Under the pieces are notes generated by a model. It did not search any database, had not been told where the DNA came from, and was given only the letters and a program-made list of their open reading frames with translations. Both the position numbers and the translations under genes were made by a program. A DNA stretch of 9,722 nt from JBGOTP01 sp041476545 (GTDB lineage Bacteria > Acidobacteriota > Vicinamibacteria > Vicinamibacterales > CAVVIG01): contig JBGOTP010000189.1 of assembly GCA_041476545.1 (NCBI GenBank), positions 1 through 9,722 on the forward strand. Direction: 5' to 3'. Below, one piece after another: positions 1 to 7,330 of the stretch (the stretch's first letter is position 1; each line of letters begins with the position of its first letter).

Positions 1-94
1 CGTGGCGGCGAGGCACCGAGTCGTCTCGTCCGCTGGCAGCACCCGCCGACCGCGAAACTGACTCACCGTCAGCAGAAGACGAGGGCACGGGGGG

Positions 95-1646
<1,552 letters not shown>

Positions 1647-1654
<8 letters not shown>

Positions 1655-2690
1655 TCCGTCGCGAGCCGGCGCCGACCGCTTCCTCTTCCGGAATCGTGAC
1701 CGGCTTGAGGAACGGCATCATCTCCCGAAGTTCCGCGCCCACGCGTTCAACCTGGTGCGCCCGCTCTTCGCGCCGCTTCCCCTCGAACCAGCGGCGGCCC
1801 GTGGCATTTTCCTCAATCCAGCCGCGCGCGTACTGGCCGCTGCGGATCTCGTCCAGCATCTTCTTCATTTCCTTTTTCGTCTCGGCTGTCACGAGGCGCG
1901 GACCGCCGGTGTAGTCGCCGTGTTCCGCCGTGTCGCTCACCGAGTACCGCATGTAGCGCAAGCCGCCCTGGTAGATGAGATCCACGATCAGTTTCAGTTC
2001 GTGCAGGCACTCGAAGTACGCCACTTCCGGCTGATACCCCGCTTCGACCAGCGTTTCGAAGCCGGCTTTGATGAGCGCGCTCACGCCGCCGCAGAGAACC
2101 GCCTGCTCGCCGAATAAATCCGTTTCGGTTTCCTCCGCAAACGTCGTTTCGATGACGCCGGCGCGCGTGACCCCGATGCCCTTCGCGTACGACAGCGTCA
2201 GCGCCCGGGCCGTGCCGGTCGCGTCCTGGTGGACGGCGATGAGCGCCGGTGTGCCGGCCCCTTCCTGATAGAGCTCACGAACCCGATGGCCCGGTGACTT
2301 GGGCGCGACCATCGCCACGTCGATATCGGGGCGCGCGACAATCGCGCCGAACCGGATGTTGAACCCGTGGGCAAAGAGCAGCAACTTGCCGGGCGCCAGA
2401 TTGGGTTCAATCGCATCCTTGTAAAGCTTGGCCGCCGTCGTGTCGGGCACGAGCACCATGATGACGTCGGCCCACTTCGACACAGCGCCCACCTCGTCTA
2501 CCTCGAGGCCCGCCGCCTGCGCCTTGGCACGCGACCGGCTGTCGGCCGGCAGTCCCACTTTCACCGAGACGCCGCTGTCGCGGAGGTTCAGCGCGTGCGC
2601 GTGGCCCTGCGATCCGTAGCCAATCACCGCAACCTTCTTCCCACGAATCAGATTCAGGTCGGCATCCTTGTCGTAATACATCGTCGCCAT
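1647..2690 (-). CDS. ilvC: ketol-acid reductoisomerase, class I
   Basis: Converts 2-acetolactate or 2-aceto-2-hydroxybutyrate to the dihydroxy acid with NADPH and Mg2+, the second shared step of valine and isoleucine synthesis. At 347 residues it is a short class I enzyme. The Rossmann fingerprint GYGSQGHAHALNLRDSG lies at 24-40, followed by the cofactor-specificity loop with S51, R52, S53 and R54, consistent with NADPH. The catalytic region MVAPKSPGHRVRELYQEG is at 127-144, and the expected Mg ligands are D191, E195, E227 and E231. The start is fixed by a strong Shine-Dalgarno sequence (AGGAGA, 8 nt away). The 90-nt gap from ilvN contains a short-period repeat. The 3' end overlaps the downstream regulator by 8 nt. 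Confidence 0.98.
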
Positions 2691-2698
2691 TTGTCAGT

Positions 2699-2704
2699 TC
2701 TCCT
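2699..2704 (-). promoter_or_regulatory. ribosome binding site of ilvC
   Basis: AGGAGA on the minus strand lies 8 nt before the ATG at 2690. It is the clearest Shine-Dalgarno site in the minus-strand operon, where most other starts have weak ones, and it selects this ATG over the in-frame ATG three codons later. Confidence 0.8.
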
Positions 2705-2708
2705 CACC

Positions 2709-2772
2709 AGCTCTCAGCTATCAGCTCTCGGCTCTCAGCTCTGAAAGCCGACAGCTGACAGCCGAAAGCTCC
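2709..2772. repeat. short-period AGCT/GGCT repeat between ilvN and ilvC
   Basis: About 64 bases made almost entirely of degenerate 7-8-nt units such as CAGCTCT, CAGCTAT, CGGCTCT, GACAGCTGACAG and CGAAAGCT. Because AGCT is self-complementary, the tract can fold in many registers on either strand. It fills most of the 90-nt ilvN-ilvC gap and stops just short of the ilvC ribosome binding site. It encodes nothing convincing. It could be a replication-slippage product or a dispersed intergenic repeat. Confidence 0.75.
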
Positions 2773-2780
2773 ACTACTCC

Positions 2781-3338
2781 CTAAACCGAAAAGCCGCCGG
2801 CGTCGCCCGGCGTGTCGGTCGTCGTCTCGGCCGGCGGACGCGGGGCGGCAATCGCCAGGGGCACCGCGCCCCCGCGCGCCATCGCCACGCGGCCCGTGCG
2901 CACCATCTCGATCACGCCATACGGGCGCAGGACCTCGAGAAGGCTATCAATCTTATCCTCAGCGCCGGTGGTTTCGATGACCAGCGATTCCGGGCTCACG
3001 TCGACGATGCGCGCGCGGTAGACGTCCACGAGCTGCATCACCTGCGTCCGGGCATCGCCGACCGCCGACACCTTGATGAGCGCCAGATCGCGGGAAATCT
3101 GCGGCACGTTGGTGACAGTGTCGACCCGGCGCACCGGAATCAGCTTGTACAGGTTGGCTTCGACCAGCCGAGCGCCCCGCTCGTCGGTATTGACAACGAT
3201 CGTCATGCGCGAGAGCCCCGGGATTTCCGTATGGCCGACGGTCAGCGACTCGATGTTGAACGCCCGGCGCCGGAAGAGCGATGCCACCCGGTTCAACACG
3301 CCCGGCTTGTTGTCGACGTACACCGCGAATGTCTGCAT
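2781..3338 (-). CDS. ilvN: acetolactate synthase small (regulatory) subunit
   Basis: Regulatory subunit that activates the IlvB catalytic subunit and confers valine feedback inhibition. The 185-residue length is near the norm (about 160-175) plus an Ala/Pro-rich tail of about 25 residues. The N-terminal ACT domain (about 2-75) shows VDNKPGVLNRVASLF, FNIESLTVG and LSRMTIVV. N10, G13 and N28 match the valine-site positions N11, G14 and N29 of E. coli IlvH, so feedback control is probably intact. The C-terminal half (about 85-160) is the usual small-subunit C-terminal domain, with LIKVSA and SLVIETTGAEDKIDSLLEVL. The gene is unusually far (173 nt) from ilvB, and the gap holds a palindromic element. 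It could equally be named ilvH; ilvN is used because it pairs with ilvB here. Confidence 0.96.
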   Translation of the reverse strand: MQTFAVYVDNKPGVLNRVASLFRRRAFNIESLTVGHTEIPGLSRMTIVVNTDERGARLVEANLYKLIPVRRVDTVTNVPQISRDLALIKVSAVGDARTQVMQLVDVYRARIVDVSPESLVIETTGAEDKIDSLLEVLRPYGVIEMVRTGRVAMARGGAVPLAIAAPRPPAETTTDTPGDAGGFSV

Positions 3339-3362
3339 CGCTGTCCCGACTTTCTCTCAATG

Positions 3363-3465
3363 GCGCTGGGGCCCCCCGCCTCCGCTCTTCGAGCTCCGGC
3401 GAGGCTCGCCGAAGCGCAAAGCCGCGAAGGCGGCACCCCCAGCGCGAGCTTACGCTGATGCTCGC
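3363..3465. repeat. GC-rich palindromic intergenic element between ilvB and ilvN
   Basis: Nested inverted repeats in the 173-nt ilvB-ilvN gap. The outer arms are GCGCTGGGG (3363-3371) and CCCCAGCGC (3437-3445), followed inward by CCGCC (3376-3380) with GGCGG (3429-3433). Inside lie two small hairpins: CGGCGA-GGC-TCGCCG (3397-3411) and GCCGC-GAAG-GCGGC (3421-3434). The second alternates with the CCGCC/GGCGG pairing because their bases overlap. A further hairpin has arms GCGAGC (3444-3449) and GCTCGC (3460-3465). No U-run follows on either strand, so it is not a standard intrinsic terminator. The design resembles a REP-like or other dispersed palindromic element. It could also stabilise or process the mRNA between ilvB and ilvN. 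Confidence 0.7.
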
Positions 3466-3511
3466 CTTCGGATTCGCTTGTCCTCAGGCTCGCATGGCCG
3501 CAGGCGCTACC

Positions 3512-5215
3512 CTAGTCCGCGGCGGTTTCCGCGATGAGCGACGGACGCCGAATCATCTCGTCCAGGGCCTTTCCCGCCGGCACCATCGGGTACACCGTGT
3601 CTTCCTGCTCCACGCGGAAGTCGATGAGCGCGCCGCGCTGCTGACGTGCCGCCTGGACCGCCGGCTCCACTTCCGCGCGCGCGACCACCGTCGCGCCCCA
3701 GACGCCAAACGCCTCCGCCAGCTTCTTGAAATCCGGACCGGAAATGGGCGTCGCCGCATACCGCTTCTGGTAGAAGAACTCCTGCCACTGGCGCACCATC
3801 CCCAGATAGCCGTTGTTGATGATGGCAATCTTGATGTCGAGCTCCTCCTGCACGAGCGTCGCGAGTTCCGGACAGGTCATCTGAAAGCCGCCGTCGCCGA
3901 CAACGACCCACACCTCGGCATCCGGGCGGCCCATCTTGGCGCCGATCGCCGCCGGCAGCGCAAACCCCATCGTCCCGAGGCCGCCGGACGTAATGAGGGT
4001 GCGCGGCGCCTCGTGCTTGTAGTACTGCGCCTCCCACATCTGATGCTGCCCCACGTCGGTGACGACAATCGCCTTCCCTCCGGTGATCCGCCAGATGTCG
4101 TTGATCACATGGGCCGCATACAGATGCCCATCATCAGGGAGCGTCTGGATGTCGCGCACCGCCAGGTCGCCCTTCAGGTCGCTGATGTGGTTCAGCCACT
4201 TGGATCGATCGGCCGAACCAAGACGCGGTGTCCACTCGCGCACCACCGCACCGACGTCGCCGGCGATCGCCGAATCGACCTTCACGTTCTTGTTGAACTC
4301 CGCCGGATCGATGTCGACGTGGATCTTCTTCGCATTGATGGCATACGTCGAGAGCTTCCCGGTAACCCGGTCGTCGAACCGCATGCCGAGCGCGATGAGA
4401 AGATCGGCTTCCTGAATCGCCGTGTTCACCCACGCCTCGCCGTGCATCCCCATCATGCCGAGGTTCAGCGGATGCGACGCCGGGAATCCGCCGATGCCGA
4501 GCAGCGTCATCGCCACCGGGATCTGCGACTTCTCGACGAAGGCCCGTATCGCCGCCTCCGCCCCGCCTAGGATGATGCCGTGGCCCGCCAGAATGAGGGG
4601 ACGCTCGGCCGCCGCGATCAACTCGAGCGGATCGACGCCGCTCGAATGGCCTGGACGTGCGAGCGACTCGAGGTCTGGGGCCGCGGCCTCCCAATTGAAC
4701 TCGCAGGTGCCCTGCTGCGCGTCCTTTGTAATGTCCACGAGGACCGGACCGGGACGGCCGCTCGCGGCAACCGCGAACGCCTCGCGAATCGCCGGCGCGA
4801 CCTCGCTGGCGCGCGTCACCAGGTAGTTGTGCTTGGTGATCGGCAGCGTGATGCCCGTGATGTCGGTTTCCTGAAACGCGTCGGACCCAATCAACGGGCC
4901 GCCGACCTGGCCCGTGATGCAGACGATGGGCGAGGAATCCATCATCGCGGTGGCGATGCCGGTGACCATATTGGTGGCGCCAGGACCCGACGTGGCCACC
5001 GCGACGCCGACTTTTCCGGTGGCGCGCGCGTAGCCGTCGGCCATGTGCGTGGCGCCCTGCTCGTGTCTGACGAGCACGTGGTGGATCGGGTAGTCGAGCA
5101 AGGCGTCGTACGCGGGCAGAATGGCGCCGCCCGGATACCCGAAGACCACGCTGACGCCCTCGCGCACGAGGGACTCCCAGAGAATCTGCGCGCCTGTCAG
5201 TGTTTGCTTGCTCAT
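3512..5215 (-). CDS. ilvB: acetolactate synthase large (catalytic) subunit
   Basis: ThDP-dependent enzyme that condenses two pyruvates, or pyruvate and 2-ketobutyrate, into acetohydroxy acids, the committed step to valine, leucine and isoleucine. At 567 residues it is full length. Visible are FGYPGGAILPAYDAL near 25-39, the catalytic glutamate E52 in RHEQGA, GMMGMHGE at 253-260, and the ThDP/Mg motif GDGGFQ (440-445) ending in IINN (465-468). W477 in MVRQWQEFFY corresponds to the tryptophan that favours 2-ketobutyrate and binds sulfonylurea-type inhibitors in this family, so this is an anabolic AHAS rather than a catabolic AlsS. The frame stays open upstream to 5320, but that extension overlaps pheA. 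The ATG at 5215 gives the usual N-terminus (MSKQTLTGAQ) and lies 7 nt after the pheA stop. Confidence 0.97.
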   Translation of the reverse strand: MSKQTLTGAQILWESLVREGVSVVFGYPGGAILPAYDALLDYPIHHVLVRHEQGATHMADGYARATGKVGVAVATSGPGATNMVTGIATAMMDSSPIVCITGQVGGPLIGSDAFQETDITGITLPITKHNYLVTRASEVAPAIREAFAVAASGRPGPVLVDITKDAQQGTCEFNWEAAAPDLESLARPGHSSGVDPLELIAAAERPLILAGHGIILGGAEAAIRAFVEKSQIPVAMTLLGIGGFPASHPLNLGMMGMHGEAWVNTAIQEADLLIALGMRFDDRVTGKLSTYAINAKKIHVDIDPAEFNKNVKVDSAIAGDVGAVVREWTPRLGSADRSKWLNHISDLKGDLAVRDIQTLPDDGHLYAAHVINDIWRITGGKAIVVTDVGQHQMWEAQYYKHEAPRTLITSGGLGTMGFALPAAIGAKMGRPDAEVWVVVGDGGFQMTCPELATLVQEELDIKIAIINNGYLGMVRQWQEFFYQKRYAATPISGPDFKKLAEAFGVWGATVVARAEVEPAVQAARQQRGALIDFRVEQEDTVYPMVPAGKALDEMIRRPSLIAETAAD

Positions 5216-5222
5216 GGCTTCA

Positions 5223-6047
5223 TCATCTTCGTGCGGGTTTGCAACTTGGATACGACCCCAGCACGCGAAGCATCGGCGCGAACTCCGCCAGATGGGCCAG
5301 CGCCCGGGAACAGACCACATCGTCCTGCGCGGCGGATAGATCCGCGTAGAACAGGTATTCCCACTTGCGGCCGGGAACGGGCCGCGATTCGAGTTTCGTC
5401 ATGTCGATGCCCCGCAGCGCGAAGACGGCCAGCGCCTTGAAAAGCGCGCCCGGTTCATTCGCGAGCGTGAACACGATGCTCGTCTTGTCGGGAGGGGCGG
5501 GCGAGAGCGGCCGCCCGCCGATCACGAGGAAACGTGTGACGTTGTGCTCGTAGTCCTGAATGGACGACCTGAGCCGCATGAGACCGAACACATCGGCGGC
5601 GCGAGCAGAGGCAATCGCCGCGGCATCTTCCAGCTTCCCGTCGGCAATCATCTTCGCGCTGCCCGCGGTGTCGTAGGTCGCGATGATCTCGACGCCCGTC
5701 AGCGTGCGAAGAAACCGATCGCACTGGGCCAGCGCCTGCGGATGCGAGTAGACGCGCCGCACACGCTCGATCGTCACGCCTGGCAGCGCCAGCAGATGAT
5801 GGACGACCGGCTGTTCCAGTTCACCGCAGATCGGCAGCTGATGCTCGAGCAGCAGGTCGAAATTGCGGTGGATGCTGCCCCCGATCGAATTCTCGATCGG
5901 CAGGACGCCGTACTCCGCGGTCGCGCTCTCAACCGCCGCGAAGACGTCCTCGAAGGACTTACAGGGCATCAACTGCGCGTCGGCGGCCATCTGCCCCGCG
6001 GCAGCCTCGCTGAACGCGCCCGGTTCTCCCTGATAGGCAATACGCAT
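5223..6047 (-). CDS. pheA: prephenate dehydratase, ACT-regulated
   Basis: Converts prephenate to phenylpyruvate, the penultimate step of phenylalanine synthesis. It is a 274-residue monofunctional enzyme: there is no chorismate mutase domain, unlike enterobacterial PheA. The catalytic PDT domain (about 1-175) starts with IAYQGEPGAFSE, contains LPIENSIGGSIH at 49-60 and YDTAGSAKMIADG at 125-137, and ends with the TRF motif at 171-173. The ACT domain (about 188-265) carries GALF at 200-203 and ESRP at 220-223, the phenylalanine-binding motifs, so allosteric inhibition by Phe is likely. It is the first structural gene after the leader attenuator, and its stop is 7 nt before ilvB. Operon linkage of pheA to ilvBNC is not the textbook arrangement. 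Confidence 0.97.
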   Translation of the reverse strand: MRIAYQGEPGAFSEAAAGQMAADAQLMPCKSFEDVFAAVESATAEYGVLPIENSIGGSIHRNFDLLLEHQLPICGELEQPVVHHLLALPGVTIERVRRVYSHPQALAQCDRFLRTLTGVEIIATYDTAGSAKMIADGKLEDAAAIASARAADVFGLMRLRSSIQDYEHNVTRFLVIGGRPLSPAPPDKTSIVFTLANEPGALFKALAVFALRGIDMTKLESRPVPGRKWEYLFYADLSAAQDDVVCSRALAHLAEFAPMLRVLGSYPSCKPARR

Positions 6048-6064
6048 GGTGTTGTCCAGAAACG

Positions 6065-6101
6065 AAAAAGGCCATCATCCTTGCTGTCGGATGATGGCCT
6101 T
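6065..6101 (-). terminator. intrinsic terminator of the pheA-ilvBNC leader (attenuator)
   Basis: On the minus strand a perfect 13-bp stem forms between AAGGCCATCATCC (6101-6089) and GGATGATGGCCTT (6080-6068). The loop is 8 nt, and TTTTTCGTTT begins within the stem's last two bases. It lies only 18 nt before the pheA ATG and far downstream of the predicted promoter, so it would abort operon transcription inside the leader. Its 5' arm can alternatively pair with an upstream copy of the 3' arm at 6133-6124, as expected of an attenuator rather than a simple end-of-gene terminator. Confidence 0.88.
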
Positions 6102-6131
6102 CGAACTCGCGTCTATCTCCGCTGCCATCAT
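6075..6131 (-). other. possible second micro-ORF overlapping the leader-peptide stop
   Basis: An 18-codon frame, MMAAEIDASSKAIIRQQG, begins at an ATG whose last two bases are the first two of the leader-peptide TGA (ATGA overlap). It runs through the shared attenuator arm and stops inside the terminator 3' arm. It has three Ile codons, two of them adjacent. Translational coupling is possible, but there is no Shine-Dalgarno sequence. The AUGAUGGC start and AUCAUC codons are forced by the pairing sequences, so it may be fortuitous. Confidence 0.2.
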
Positions 6132-6152
6132 CCCGTCGGCTGATTCCCGACG
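6089..6152 (-). promoter_or_regulatory. antiterminator and 5' hairpin of the attenuator
   Basis: GGATGATGGC at 6133-6124 repeats the core of the terminator 3' arm and is complementary over 10 bp to GCCATCATCC at 6098-6089, the terminator 5' arm. The antiterminator and terminator are therefore mutually exclusive. Immediately upstream, CGTCGG (6152-6147) and CCGACG (6139-6134) form a 6-bp hairpin with a 7-nt loop. The order is that of four-segment amino-acid attenuators: 5' hairpin, switch segment, shared arm, terminator arm. The leader-peptide stop codon (6130-6128) lies inside the switch segment. Confidence 0.75.
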
Positions 6153-6298
6153 ACGACCCCGACAAAAAGCCCGACAAAGGGAACGGGAACCGCGGCACGC
6201 CGGAGCGCAGCTCGACACTCCAAGCCGGCGAACCCCGTGAACCCAGTGAACCCCGTGAACCGTGTGAACCTAGTGAACCCCGTCAGCGATGCCGCCAT
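6128..6298 (-). CDS. putative Phe/Val-rich leader peptide of the pheA-ilvBNC operon
   Basis: A 56-codon frame from ATG 6298-6296 to TGA 6130-6128. It contains 8 Phe and 7 Val codons. Residues 6-23 are six T-G/R-F triplets, each with TTC, encoded by the 9-nt repeat. Residues 37-50 (VPVPFVGLFVGVVV) hold all 7 Val plus 2 Phe and 1 Leu, ending in three successive GTC codons. A ribosome stalled there would leave the switch segment 6133-6124 free, favouring antitermination; one at the stop codon would cover it, favouring termination. The ATG is about 2 nt after the predicted transcription start, with no room for a Shine-Dalgarno sequence, so leaderless translation is implied. It resembles no stable protein. 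The main doubt is whether this frame is really translated. Confidence 0.65.
   Translation of the reverse strand: MAASLTGFTRFTRFTGFTGFTGFAGLECRAALRRAAVPVPFVGLFVGVVVGNQPTG
6230..6283. repeat. six-copy 9-nt tandem repeat (GAACCCCGT type)
   Basis: Six contiguous 9-nt units: GAACCCCGT, GAACCCAGT, GAACCCCGT, GAACCGTGT, GAACCTAGT and GAACCCCGT. Three are identical, and variation is confined to positions 6-8. The period is a multiple of three, so in the minus-strand leader frame each unit reads Thr-Gly/Arg-Phe with TTC, supplying six Phe codons. It may be a generic slippage minisatellite that happens to be in frame, or an expandable block of regulatory codons. Confidence 0.9.
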
Positions 6299-6306
6299 GT
6301 CGGTGA

Positions 6307-6335
6307 ATTACACAGGCTTACGTCCCGCCTGTCAA
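6307..6335 (-). promoter_or_regulatory. sigma-70-type promoter of the pheA-ilvBNC operon
   Basis: The minus strand carries TTGACA (6335-6330, perfect -35), exactly 17 nt, then TGTAAT (6312-6307, five of six matches to TATAAT) in a locally AT-richer stretch. Transcription would start near 6300, two bases before the leader-peptide ATG, giving a leader of about 250 nt before pheA. Confidence 0.8.
6312..6332. promoter_or_regulatory. inverted repeat inside the operon promoter, possible operator
   Basis: ACAGGC (6312-6317) and GCCTGT (6327-6332) form a 6-bp dyad with a 9-nt spacer. The arms overlap the inner edges of the -10 and -35 hexamers, with centres about 15 bp apart. A dimeric repressor bound here would block polymerase. 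A dyad this short can occur by chance, and no binding family was recognised. Confidence 0.3.
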
Positions 6336-6411
6336 ATCACAACTTCTTACCAGGTCATAATAGATCGTAATGACAAAAGACTTTACATAAACGAACTCTA
6401 TAGGTGCGAGA

Positions 6412-6846
6412 ATGAATCCGATGCAGGACTTCGTGCGAATCGTCGGCGCCGTCTGCGTGGCTGGCCTGCTCGCGTCGGCCTGCAGCGGCATCTCAGATCC
6501 GTCGAACAACACCACGGAGGATTTTCCGGGCACGGTTGGGCCACTGGCCGGTCCCGGGAGGGTCCACGTGTTCGAGTCGAAGCAGGGTGAGTACACCGCG
6601 AAGATCATCGCCTTGTCACCGACTGCGACCACCGTCCTCGCTGTTTTCCTCGGCCAGGATGCCGGGGATGGAAATTGCACACGAATTATCGGCCAGGCGG
6701 GCTTGGCAACGTTGAACAGTACCGGGCTCAGCGGCACGATCCAGAAGGGGCACTACTGCATTCAGGTGTACGACCCGGCCTCGGAACTCGGGAGCGCCCC
6801 GCTGACCGCCGATCAGACCTACACCCTCCGCGTCTCGCATCCCTAG
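6412..6846 (+). CDS. small secreted protein or lipoprotein of unknown function
   Basis: 144 residues, not assigned to a named family. Residues 1-24 form a hydrophobic export signal (VRIVGAVCVAGLLASAC) ending at C24. The sequence ASAC is a weak lipobox because -3 is Ala, so either lipidation or ordinary signal-peptidase cleavage is possible. A Ser/Asn/Thr-rich linker follows, then a beta-rich domain with GEYTAKIIALSP, VLAVFLGQD, GHYCIQVYDP and a final TYTLRVSHP. That pattern resembles the PPC (bacterial pre-peptidase C-terminal) beta-sandwich fold. Two cysteines in the domain, in GNCTRI and HYCIQV, could form a disulfide. AGGTG at 6402-6406 is a reasonable ribosome binding site. It is the first gene of the plus-strand block; its own promoter in the AT-rich 6336-6411 gap was not resolved. 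Confidence 0.75.
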   Translation: MNPMQDFVRIVGAVCVAGLLASACSGISDPSNNTTEDFPGTVGPLAGPGRVHVFESKQGEYTAKIIALSPTATTVLAVFLGQDAGDGNCTRIIGQAGLATLNSTGLSGTIQKGHYCIQVYDPASELGSAPLTADQTYTLRVSHP

Positions 6847-6862
6847 TGATACCTTGCCATCC

Positions 6863-7321
6863 ATGTACAACGTCGTCCTCATCCTCCACTCATGGATCCG
6901 CTGGGGCGCGGTCGTCGCCGGCATCGGCGCGACGTTTGTCGCGCTCACGGGCCGGCAGTCGACTTCGCACCCCGACAGCTCGGATCGGTGGGGCCTCGCA
7001 TTTCTCGTCACCATGGACCTGCAGCTGATGCTCGGCCTCTTCCTGTACTTCGTGCTCAGCCCGACGACGGCCGCCATCCGCGAGAACTTCGGCGCGGCGA
7101 TGCGCGACCCGGTGGCGCGCTTCTGGGCGGTGGAGCACGTCGGCACCATGTTGCTGGCGGTCGTGCTGGTCCATGTCGGCCGGGTCCTGGCGCGCAAGGC
7201 AAAGACACCGGGGTCCAAACGCGTCCGCCTGCTCGTCTGCTTCGGCCTTGCGACCATCGCCATGCTGGGGGCTACGCCCTGGCCGGGAATGGTCAGCGGC
7301 CGTCCGCTCTTCCGACTATAA
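6863..7321 (+). CDS. small four-helix integral membrane protein with conserved histidines
   Basis: About 152 residues from the ATG at 6863. An upstream in-frame TTG at 6854 would add three residues; neither start has a good ribosome binding site. Four hydrophobic segments are visible: VVLILHSWIRWGAVVAGIG, LAFLVTMDLQLMLGLFLYF, FWAVEHVGTMLLAVVLVHVG and VRLLVCFGLATIAMLG, with a C-terminal PWPGM. LHSWIRW near the start, the VEH...LVHVGR histidines and the PWP ending recall a family sometimes labelled 'cytochrome b' in Bacteroidetes-type genomes. The histidines could bind haem, but this is inference. It starts 16 nt after the preceding stop, so it is probably co-transcribed. Its stop codon lies within the TATAAT preceding the next gene. 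Confidence 0.8.
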   Translation: MYNVVLILHSWIRWGAVVAGIGATFVALTGRQSTSHPDSSDRWGLAFLVTMDLQLMLGLFLYFVLSPTTAAIRENFGAAMRDPVARFWAVEHVGTMLLAVVLVHVGRVLARKAKTPGSKRVRLLVCFGLATIAMLGATPWPGMVSGRPLFRL

Positions 7322-7322
7322 T
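7317..7322 (+). promoter_or_regulatory. TATAAT -10 element directly before nfeD
   Basis: A perfect TATAAT overlaps the stop of the membrane-protein gene and ends 8 nt before the nfeD GTG, exactly the distance between the -10 element and ATG of the leader peptide on the other strand. No good -35 hexamer lies at 16-18 nt. It may drive a leaderless nfeD transcript, or arise by chance. Confidence 0.35.
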
Positions 7323-7330
7323 CGGGCCCC

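Noticed and set aside
1..94. Possible start of a further minus-strand gene after the activator (GTG at 88-86 or GTG at 66-64, both open to the window edge)
   Set aside because: Under 30 codons are visible, there is no ribosome binding site, and two frames are equally open, so no gene can be supported. No terminator hairpin was seen here either.
5216..5320. N-terminal extension of ilvB to an upstream ATG
   Set aside because: The extension overlaps the pheA coding end, is Trp/Arg/Cys-rich and has no counterpart in the family; the ATG at 5215 gives a normal AHAS N-terminus.
5959..6198. Another minus-strand frame through the leader with a few Phe residues (start MPRFPFPLSGFLSG)
   Set aside because: It lacks a Shine-Dalgarno sequence and a nearby promoter, has fewer Phe and no Val cluster, and runs through the attenuator into pheA without a stop near the switch segment. 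The 6298-6128 frame fits far better.
6336..6411. Promoter for the plus-strand block in the AT-rich divergent gap
   Set aside because: CATAAT (6356-6361), TTTACA (6382-6387) and TATAGG (6399-6404) occur, but no pair has acceptable spacing, so no promoter is called.
6048..6411. Sigma-54 promoter (-24/-12) for the operon that carries a sigma-54 activator
   Set aside because: No TGGCAC-N5-TTGC-like element was found by eye; the sigma-70-type TTGACA-17-TGTAAT explains the start better.
6237..6590. Plus-strand frame starting with an Asn-Pro-Val repeat
   Set aside because: The repeat is the antisense reading of the 9-nt tandem repeat, and the frame runs out of phase into the secreted-protein gene.
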